Below the pieces are notes generated by a model. It did no database searches. It saw only the letters and a program-made list of their open reading frames with translations, and had not been told where the DNA came from. DNA of 11,894 nucleotides, taken from contig JAUVXR010000046.1 of the NCBI GenBank assembly GCA_030603495.1, forward strand, positions 1-11,894. Reading direction: 5' to 3'. Source of the DNA: a bacterium. Lineage in GTDB: Bacteria > Armatimonadota > Zipacnadia > Zipacnadales > Zipacnadaceae. Shown in pieces: positions 6,785-11,894 of the stretch; within the stretch, counting starts at the first letter, position 1, and each line of letters begins with the position of its first letter. The position numbers and the translations under genes were made by a program.

Positions 6785-9700
6785 GTGCCCAAATATCTCT
6801 TAGCTCTTGTACTGGCTGTGGTAATTGCATTTCCTGTCGTGCCCGGTCGTGCTGATCCGCCCCCGGTCATTGCCACCAAGGCGGCAGCTGCACCCTCTGT
6901 GGACGGCAACCTTGATGAGGCAATGTGGCGCGACGGCCCGTGGTATACCGATTTCACACTGCTGGGGGAGGGCCGTAAGCTTGCCGAGGCCCAGACGCGG
7001 TTTAAGGTCGCTTTCGACGATAGTCACCTCTATTTCGCGGTCCAGTGCTTCGAACCAAATATGGACAAGCTTGTAGCACGCCACACTCAGCGCGATAGCA
7101 GGATCTTCCTCGACGACTGTGTAGAAATAATGGTTGACCCTACTGGCGATTGTACCGAGTATTACCACTTCATCGTCAACGTCATTGGTACGCTCTACGA
7201 CGCGCAGAATCGGCAGGGCGGTAACGTACGCACGGTGGAGTGGGATTGCAACTTCCGAGCGGCGACCGCGCGGGGTGAGGAATCGTGGACGGTGGAAGTC
7301 GCTATCCCCTTTGTGGAGCTGGGGCTGACCAGCCGGTCGCGCGGCGATTGGGCGCTTAATGTGGCGCGAGAGCGGTATGCGAGGAAAGAATTATCCAGCT
7401 TTACCGAGGGTCGCGGCGGGTTTCATCAACCCACGCTATATACGGCCTTCCAGCTTCCTGGCGCTGATTTGGACCGCTATATGTGGACGGTCCGCGCGCC
7501 CTTTGAGGTGTCTGTCCACATGGAGGAAGACCAGTTGGTCTACTCGGCCAAGACCCACATTACCAACGACACGGGCCGGTTTTGGTTCGTGCAGCTTCAT
7601 CCGGAACTGATTGTCGGTAAACAAAGTAGTTCCGGGAAACCGGCGAACCAGGGATTGGACAGCAAGCAGGGGCGGGAGGTGCCCTTCAGCATTAGCGTAC
7701 GGGAGCAGGGACCGCAAGTGCTGCGCCTGCGCCTGGTTGACCGCCGCGATCCTGCGCGTGTGCTGTATGTGAAGTCTGTTCCATTGCTTGTCACTTACAC
7801 ATCACTGGCCATAGATATCACCAGGCCCTGCTACCGTGATTGCATCTATGCCACGCAGAAGCTGGACAATATTGAGCTGACGGCTACCTCAGCGCTCCGC
7901 GAAAAAGAGTTGTCGGGTCGCTGGCTGACAGCCGAGGTGTACATGCAGAACGAGGAAGATGAGGCGGACGCAAGGCCCGTGGCGCAAGCCAAGCCGGTGA
8001 CAGCTGCCAAGCAAGTCAAGCTGGCAATTCCCGCCGCGGATCTGAAGGTGGGAGATTATCAGCTCGTTGTCAAACTCGTCGAGGCCGACGGCGAGGCTTT
8101 GCATACGGCTCGCAAGCGGCTAAGGAAGCTGCCACCTGCGCCAAACGGTCATGAATGGCGCGTTAACGAGAATAACGTGCTCCTCCACAACGGCGAGTCC
8201 TTCTTGCCCTTCGGCTGGTTCAGTCAGGGCATCGGGGAACTCGACCCCGCCGACGGCTACACAGCCATGCAGTCGTACGCCCGCGAGTGGTTTCCCACAG
8301 AGACAGTCCGGGGATGGTTAGATGAGGTGGCCGCGAAGAATACATATGTGGCTTTTCCACCTTATAGCCCCGAGTTCATGAACCGCGGGGAGGTCCTCAA
8401 GCAGCCCATGAATGACGAGGAGCGCGCGTTGCTCAGGCAGCGGGTGAGCGAACTGATGGACCATCCGGCAGTGCTGGGCTGGTATATGTTCGACGAGCCG
8501 GAGCTGAAACCCGTCTTGCCGCAACGGGCTCAAGAGTTATACGAGGTGATCCGGGACACCGATCCCTATCATCCCTGCATTATGCTCAATGACACCATCA
8601 AGGGCATCTACACGTACGCGCGCGGCGGAGACATCCTGATGCCTGATCCGTATCCTTTGTTTCTGAAGGGTGACCTGGCGGCTACACCCATTGAAAAGAC
8701 AAGCAAGTTCATGGAGGCGGTCAGGGATGCCACCGGTGGGCGCAAGCCCGCCTGGATCACGCCGCAAGGCTTCAACTACGGCGACTACGGCCGGGCCGGC
8801 AATCGCTGTCCTAACTTTGTCGAGCTGCGCAATCAGCTCTACCAGGCGGTAGTGCATGGCGCCAAGGGATTCCTATGGTATACCTACGGCCAAATCCACA
8901 ACTATCCAGACTTGAAGCTTGGCATGCCCTTTCTGGCACGGGAGGTAAGAGACCTCAAGGCAGCCATATTGGCTGACGACGAGCCAGAGGCCGTGACCGT
9001 CAAGGCGCCTAAACCCGGGCACATTCATGCCGCTGTGCGCCGTGCAGGTGGTGAGTTTTTCTTGCTGGCCGTAAACACCGCCACCGAGCCACAGGAAGTG
9101 ACCTTTGTCGTCAAAGGAGCGCCCAAAAGTCTCTACGTGGTTTCAGAGGGCCGAAAGGTTAGCCCGCAAGACGGAAGGTTCACCGACCAATTCGACCTCT
9201 ACACTACACACCTCTACACCACTGACGCGGCGCTGGCCGAACGCGAGAGTCTGGCAGCGGCGCAGGCCAAAATTGACCAGGCCGAGGCCGCCCGCAAAAA
9301 GCCAGGCAATCTGGCCTTCGAGGACAGCGGCGTACGGGTGGTCGTTTCCGGCAATGGATCTGGCAGCACGCCAAACCGGGTCGTGGACGGCATTACGGCC
9401 CATATGCGATGGACGGCGCGCGAGCCGGGGCCAGGTGACTGGCTGCAACTCATCTGGCCGGAGCAAGTACAGCTCGGCCGGGTTGTCATCTGTACAACTA
9501 GCATTGATGAGTGCGAGATCCAAATCCCCGGCGAGACGGAAGATGAATGGGTGACAGTGGGCAAAGTCACCCCTGGGCCCCAGCCGCTTGTGGCCACCTT
9601 CGAACCTCTCAAGACCCAAACGCTGCGGATAATAGTCACTAAACTCCGCGAGGGGCAGGATCATAGCGCAATTCAGGAGGTGGAGGCGTATGCCAAATAA
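6785..9700 (+). CDS. Secreted multidomain glycoside-hydrolase-like protein (CBM9-like, TIM barrel, discoidin-like)
   Basis: This 971-residue exported protein probably binds and perhaps cleaves a polysaccharide. A signal peptide spans residues 1-23 (hydrophobic 4-20, likely cleavage after GRA). Residues about 30-235 are a CBM9/DOMON-like carbohydrate-binding domain: SVDGNLDEAMW, then DDSHLYFAVQC, then DDCVEIMVDP, then WTVEVAIPF. Residues about 240-445 are beta-rich, Ig-like spacer modules. Residues about 455-735 form a TIM-barrel glycosidase-like domain starting LLHNGESFLPFGWF. It contains HPAVLGWYMFDEPE (560-573), where Glu571 takes the acid/base position, and GAKGFLWYTYG (692-702) as the last strand. 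The strand usually carrying the nucleophile reads PAWITPQGF, with Gln661 in the likely Glu place. A small beta domain (about 745-810), a helical linker (815-840) and a discoidin/F5-8C-like domain (about 841-970) follow. Its 3' end overlaps the next gene by 11 bases. Catalytic activity is uncertain. Confidence 0.85.
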   Translation: MPKYLLALVLAVVIAFPVVPGRADPPPVIATKAAAAPSVDGNLDEAMWRDGPWYTDFTLLGEGRKLAEAQTRFKVAFDDSHLYFAVQCFEPNMDKLVARHTQRDSRIFLDDCVEIMVDPTGDCTEYYHFIVNVIGTLYDAQNRQGGNVRTVEWDCNFRAATARGEESWTVEVAIPFVELGLTSRSRGDWALNVARERYARKELSSFTEGRGGFHQPTLYTAFQLPGADLDRYMWTVRAPFEVSVHMEEDQLVYSAKTHITNDTGRFWFVQLHPELIVGKQSSSGKPANQGLDSKQGREVPFSISVREQGPQVLRLRLVDRRDPARVLYVKSVPLLVTYTSLAIDITRPCYRDCIYATQKLDNIELTATSALREKELSGRWLTAEVYMQNEEDEADARPVAQAKPVTAAKQVKLAIPAADLKVGDYQLVVKLVEADGEALHTARKRLRKLPPAPNGHEWRVNENNVLLHNGESFLPFGWFSQGIGELDPADGYTAMQSYAREWFPTETVRGWLDEVAAKNTYVAFPPYSPEFMNRGEVLKQPMNDEERALLRQRVSELMDHPAVLGWYMFDEPELKPVLPQRAQELYEVIRDTDPYHPCIMLNDTIKGIYTYARGGDILMPDPYPLFLKGDLAATPIEKTSKFMEAVRDATGGRKPAWITPQGFNYGDYGRAGNRCPNFVELRNQLYQAVVHGAKGFLWYTYGQIHNYPDLKLGMPFLAREVRDLKAAILADDEPEAVTVKAPKPGHIHAAVRRAGGEFFLLAVNTATEPQEVTFVVKGAPKSLYVVSEGRKVSPQDGRFTDQFDLYTTHLYTTDAALAERESLAAAQAKIDQAEAARKKPGNLAFEDSGVRVVVSGNGSGSTPNRVVDGITAHMRWTAREPGPGDWLQLIWPEQVQLGRVVICTTSIDECEIQIPGETEDEWVTVGKVTPGPQPLVATFEPLKTQTLRIIVTKLREGQDHSAIQEVEAYAK
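9675..9680 (+). promoter_or_regulatory. Ribosome-binding site of the LamG-domain gene
   Basis: AGGAGG lies 9 bases before ATG 9690 and inside the end of the preceding gene. A second GGAGG at 9682-9686 sits only 3 bases from the start, too close to be the main site. Confidence 0.7.
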
Positions 9701-10460
9701 TTATGCAAGGCATTCGCCGAGGGCAGCTAGCAGTCGTTCCCTTTTTGCTGTAGCTCTGTGTCTGCTCATGGCGGCAAGTTTCCCTCTTACTGCTGCACCC
9801 GAGCCGATCGCGCACTGGCCGATGGAAAAGATAGAAGACGGTGTTGTGTCCGACATCACTGGTCATGGCCACGACGCGACCGCTCATGGCAAAGACAACG
9901 AACTGCCCCAGATAGTGGATGGTATCACGGGCCATGCTTTGCGTTTTTCGGCCAAAAGTCAGCAGTACTTGCAAGTGAACAAGTTCGCTGACCTGGCCGC
10001 GCCGGAGGCTTTCACGATCATGGCGTGGATACAGCCGCTTTCGCGCAACGCGGCCTATGAAATCATCTGCGGCAAGGGCGACAGGAGTGGGAAGGGGCCC
10101 TGGCCGGGGTGGCGATTTCGCTATTTCTGGACACGAGCGCTCTTCCAATTCGGTACAGCCGACGGCAAGGAGCCATCGGCTAGCACCGCGAGCTGGACAG
10201 TGGAGGCTGGCTTTTGGAGCCATGTGGCAGCCACCTACGATGGCAAGAATCTGTCCCTTTACGTTAACTGCGACTTGCTGGTCACTAGAGAGATAGACGA
10301 GCGGATTATGCCGAGCCAGCGGGGCTTCATCATCGCGAACTATATAGGTCGCAAGGACGCTTATGCTTTCGATGGTATCATTGACGAACTGAAGGTTTTC
10401 GGGAAGGTGCTTACGGAAAAGGAGATTTTCGCCGAGGCAACTCGCGGCATGGTGCAGTGA
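9690..10460 (+). CDS. Secreted LamG-domain (concanavalin A-like lectin) protein
   Basis: The protein has 256 residues. The N-terminus has a signal peptide with basic residues to Arg16, a hydrophobic stretch at 18-33 and likely cleavage near Ala36. The rest is one LamG/LamG-like jellyroll domain: IAHWPMEK at 40-47 followed by DITGHGHDATAHG, then VDGITGHALRF (76-86), FTIMAWIQP (108-116), WSHVAATYDGKNLSLYVNC (176-194) and FDGIIDELKVFGKVLTEKEI (227-246). These are the usual LamG landmarks, so the domain is complete. No catalytic domain is attached and no lipobox precedes Cys24. The start overlaps the CBM9/TIM-barrel gene by 11 bases, so the two are almost certainly co-transcribed and translationally coupled. 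A shared role in binding an extracellular glycan is inferred. Confidence 0.87.
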   Translation: MPNNYARHSPRAASSRSLFAVALCLLMAASFPLTAAPEPIAHWPMEKIEDGVVSDITGHGHDATAHGKDNELPQIVDGITGHALRFSAKSQQYLQVNKFADLAAPEAFTIMAWIQPLSRNAAYEIICGKGDRSGKGPWPGWRFRYFWTRALFQFGTADGKEPSASTASWTVEAGFWSHVAATYDGKNLSLYVNCDLLVTREIDERIMPSQRGFIIANYIGRKDAYAFDGIIDELKVFGKVLTEKEIFAEATRGMVQ

Positions 10461-10489
10461 TTGGGACCAACAAATTCGAGTACCAGTGG

Positions 10490-10526
10490 GCCGGCTATGA
10501 TCTACAAGAGGCACAGATAAGCCGGC
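10490..10526. repeat. 7-bp inverted repeat downstream of the LamG gene
   Basis: GCCGGCT (10490-10496) and AGCCGGC (10520-10526) are perfect reverse complements with a 23-base loop, 30 bases after the LamG stop. The position suits a transcription terminator, but no T-tract follows. It may be a weak or factor-assisted stop site. Confidence 0.3.
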
Positions 10527-10539
10527 ACAGGAAGACAGG

Positions 10540-10681
10540 AAGGAGACAACCGAGGCTGGCACACCTCTAGTCAACTGTGGATGTCTGGAACAATCATTGG
10601 AGTCGCGGTGCAGTTGATCGGGTCGAAATTCTGGCACCACAGATAAATGATGTCGTCGAGAAAGCGCGTGCCCCTGTTTGA
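10540..10681 (+). pseudogene. Isochorismatase-like hydrolase remnant (N-terminal)
   Basis: Codons 10577-10678 read VDVWNNHWSRGAVDRVEI followed by LAPQINDVVEKARAPV and a TGA at 10679. This matches the start of isochorismatase-superfamily cysteine hydrolases of the form D(V/M)W..HW....R..ELAP.MN.....AR..GV, in which the first Asp is catalytic; intact members run to a few hundred residues. An SD-like AAGGAG stands at 10540-10545. Seven bases later, a GAG at 10552 opens a frame reading AGTPLVN that would join VDVW after removal of one base at 10576. It therefore looks as if the start codon was lost and a +1 frameshift occurred, and everything after about residue 42 is gone. The family recognition is from memory of the motif and rests on about 34 residues. 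Confidence 0.5.
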
Positions 10682-11020
10682 GAAGGGTATCTGGCAATAC
10701 ATGTTAAGGGGGCGGGAAGACTACCTGGAGCACGAGGCGGCCAGGCCCGTGCCTTTTCAGGAGACCAGCGTACCGCAGATCGCGGACGGCTCGCTGGTGG
10801 GAGATCTTACCAGTATTGACTGGTCGCAGGCTTGCATCCTGGGTAACTGGAGGTCACTGAAGGGGGAGGCCACCGAGCGCCAGATCGAGGGCAGGCTCCT
10901 ACACGATGGCAGTTACCTGTGCGTGCAACTGCAGGAGATGCTTGATCCCACCCAACTGATGACGCTCCGCTCGAGGTGCACGAAGCATTCTATACTGCCC
11001 TCCTACTGGCCTGGTACATG

Positions 11021-11036
11021 GCCGCGATATCGCGGC
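11021..11036. repeat. Perfect 16-bp palindrome
   Basis: GCCGCGATATCGCGGC is a perfect 16-base palindrome without a spacer, ending 73 bases before the URO-D-like start. It could be an operator for that gene. In a GC-rich window of this length one such palindrome by chance is not very unlikely. Confidence 0.35.
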
Positions 11037-11095
11037 AACCGAACCTCAGGCAGGAGGTTAGGGTGGCCCAGTCGAGGAATCCCCATACATCCGCA

Positions 11096-11101
11096 GGGAG
11101 G
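11096..11101 (+). promoter_or_regulatory. Ribosome-binding site of the URO-D-like gene
   Basis: GGGAGG lies 8 bases before ATG 11110, an optimal spacing that supports this start. Confidence 0.75.
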
Positions 11102-11109
11102 AGACAGCA

Positions 11110-11894
11110 ATGACCCACAAGCAACGGATTTTGGCGGCGTGTCGGGGGGATGTGCCCGATCGCATTCCGTGGATTCCGCGCCTGGACCTGTGGTACAACG
11201 CCCACCGGCAGGCGGGCACGTTGCCGGAGCGCTTCGCCAGCGCGACGCTCCGCGAGATTACCGAGCAGTTGGGCGTCGGCTACCACGCAGTTGTCCCGAA
11301 CTTCCTCGACGTGCGCTCTGCTGAGGATACCGTTGACCGCGGGCTGGGGATATACCGCCTGAAGGAGATGCCTTTCGAGACAGTCCTGCACGACGTCGAG
11401 CGCGAGGTAACGGTAACCGGTGATCGCACGCGCGTTGTCTATCACACGCCCGTAGGTTCGGTAGCCTGCGAGTTCGGCTATACTGCCGAAATGCGCGTGG
11501 CCGGGGCTTCAATTTCGTGGCTGCATGAGCCGGTGCTCAAGCGTACGGAAGACTACTCGGTCCTTGAGCACATCTTCGCGAACCTGGAAGTGGTCCGCAG
11601 CGACGCCGACTACCGGGCCTGGCAGCAGTGGGTCGGGGAGGCCGGTGTGGCCGTCGCCTTCGGGAGCCTGGCCGCTTCGCCGATCCACCACATCATGCGC
11701 GACCTGATGACCATGACCGAGTTCTTTCTGGAGGTGCACGATCATCTCGACCAAGTGCTGAGCCTCGCCAAGAGCATGGAACCGTGGTTCGAGCAGATGG
11801 TCGCCGCGCTGACCGAAAGCACCGCAGAAGTCATCTTCATGGGAGCCAACTACGACGAGACCATCACCTACCCACCTTTCTTTGAGGAGCACTT
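11110..11894 (+). CDS. URO-D/MtaA-superfamily protein, N-terminal part
   Basis: The frame is open from ATG 11110 to the right edge (261 complete codons), so the C-terminus is missing. MTHKQRILAACRGDVPDRIPW at the start and GANYDETITYPPFFEEH at 245-261 match uroporphyrinogen-decarboxylase-like proteins, whose members often begin T.reRvlAal.ge.pDRiP and carry G.N.....isP..Fe.y late in the barrel. The N-terminal RQAGR substrate motif of true HemE is absent; the corresponding region reads DLWYNAHRQAG. It is thus more likely one of the divergent family members related to corrinoid-protein methyltransferases (MtaA/CmuA/MtbA type) or of unknown function. The zinc-binding motif that would separate methyltransferases from others lies beyond the window. 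The start overlaps the stop of the degraded upstream frame as ATGA. No signal peptide is seen, so it should be cytoplasmic. Confidence 0.85.
   Translation, partial: MTHKQRILAACRGDVPDRIPWIPRLDLWYNAHRQAGTLPERFASATLREITEQLGVGYHAVVPNFLDVRSAEDTVDRGLGIYRLKEMPFETVLHDVEREVTVTGDRTRVVYHTPVGSVACEFGYTAEMRVAGASISWLHEPVLKRTEDYSVLEHIFANLEVVRSDADYRAWQQWVGEAGVAVAFGSLAASPIHHIMRDLMTMTEFFLEVHDHLDQVLSLAKSMEPWFEQMVAALTESTAEVIFMGANYDETITYPPFFEEH

Larger units (their letters stand above)
10647..11113 (+). pseudogene. CBM9-like secreted-protein remnant with a frameshift
   Basis: From ATG 10647 the frame encodes a recognisable CBM9/DOMON-like segment at residues about 43-105: PQIADGSL, WSQACILGNWRSLKGEATER and RLLHDGSYLCVQLQEMLDP. 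After about 10965 this frame turns into arginine- and proline-rich sequence with no family character. A second frame, open from 10946, continues PTDDAPLEVHEAFYT and ends at TGA 11111-11113, overlapping the next ATG as ATGA. That suggests the original gene ended there and was translationally coupled to the URO-D-like gene, with a frameshift near 10945-10975. No signal peptide or catalytic domain remains, and no SD precedes 10647. The first codons also overlap the isochorismatase-like remnant in another frame, so this looks like a deletion join between two genes. Confidence 0.5.

Noticed and set aside
9639-10697. 352-codon minus-strand frame opposite the LamG gene
   Set aside because: It is an antisense shadow; the plus strand carries a complete LamG domain and signal peptide.
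10991-11892. Minus-strand frames opposite the URO-D-like gene
   Set aside because: The plus frame matches a known family and has a good SD, and the antisense frames show no domain.
1-11894. CRISPR arrays, transposase genes, tRNA or rRNA genes
   Set aside because: No regularly spaced repeats, transposase motifs or RNA gene structures were seen in the window.

Overview
This is bacterial DNA, moderately GC-rich, with strong Shine-Dalgarno sites and tightly spaced genes. The gene mix is a soluble NAD-linked formate dehydrogenase beside secreted CBM9/TIM-barrel and LamG proteins, a distant GH29-like protein, a uroporphyrinogen-decarboxylase-like protein, and remnants of esterase and isochorismatase-like genes. 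That mix fits large carbohydrate-degrading genomes of the Planctomycetota, Armatimonadota or Hydrogenedentota type. No marker gene is present, so this placement is inference.

Layout from left to right. (1) 1-450, minus: N-terminal 150 residues of a GH29-like protein that runs off the left edge. (2) 451-1133: no intact gene. It holds a truncated alpha/beta-hydrolase (acetyl-xylan-esterase-like) remnant, an inverted repeat and weak, frame-broken coding traces. (3) 1138-6259, minus: a compact three-gene operon read right to left. It encodes a NuoE-like 2Fe-2S subunit, a HydB/NuoF-like FMN and iron-sulfur subunit, and a NuoG/FdhA-like molybdopterin formate dehydrogenase catalytic subunit. (4) 6260-6784: a divergent intergenic region. 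(5) 6785-10460, plus: two overlapping secreted-protein genes. The first is a 971-residue CBM9-like, TIM-barrel and discoidin-like protein; the second is a LamG-domain protein. (6) 10461-11109: a second stretch of gene debris, with an isochorismatase-like remnant and a CBM9-like remnant. (7) 11110 to the right edge, plus: a partial URO-D/MtaA-superfamily gene.

The minus-strand operon should encode a cytoplasmic complex that couples formate oxidation (or CO2 reduction) to NAD(P), possibly with ferredoxin as a bifurcation partner. The motifs visible in its three subunits would bind about three 2Fe-2S and seven 4Fe-4S clusters, FMN and a Mo/W-bis-pterin cofactor whose protein ligand is cysteine rather than selenocysteine. 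The divergent plus-strand pair looks like an exported carbohydrate-active module. I see no direct functional link between the two units beyond their shared divergent promoter region.

I found no clear previously undescribed system. The points most worth a second look are the gene debris on both sides of the intact block, the apparent loss of canonical catalytic residues in the two glycosidase-like proteins, and the bifurcation-type architecture of the formate dehydrogenase.
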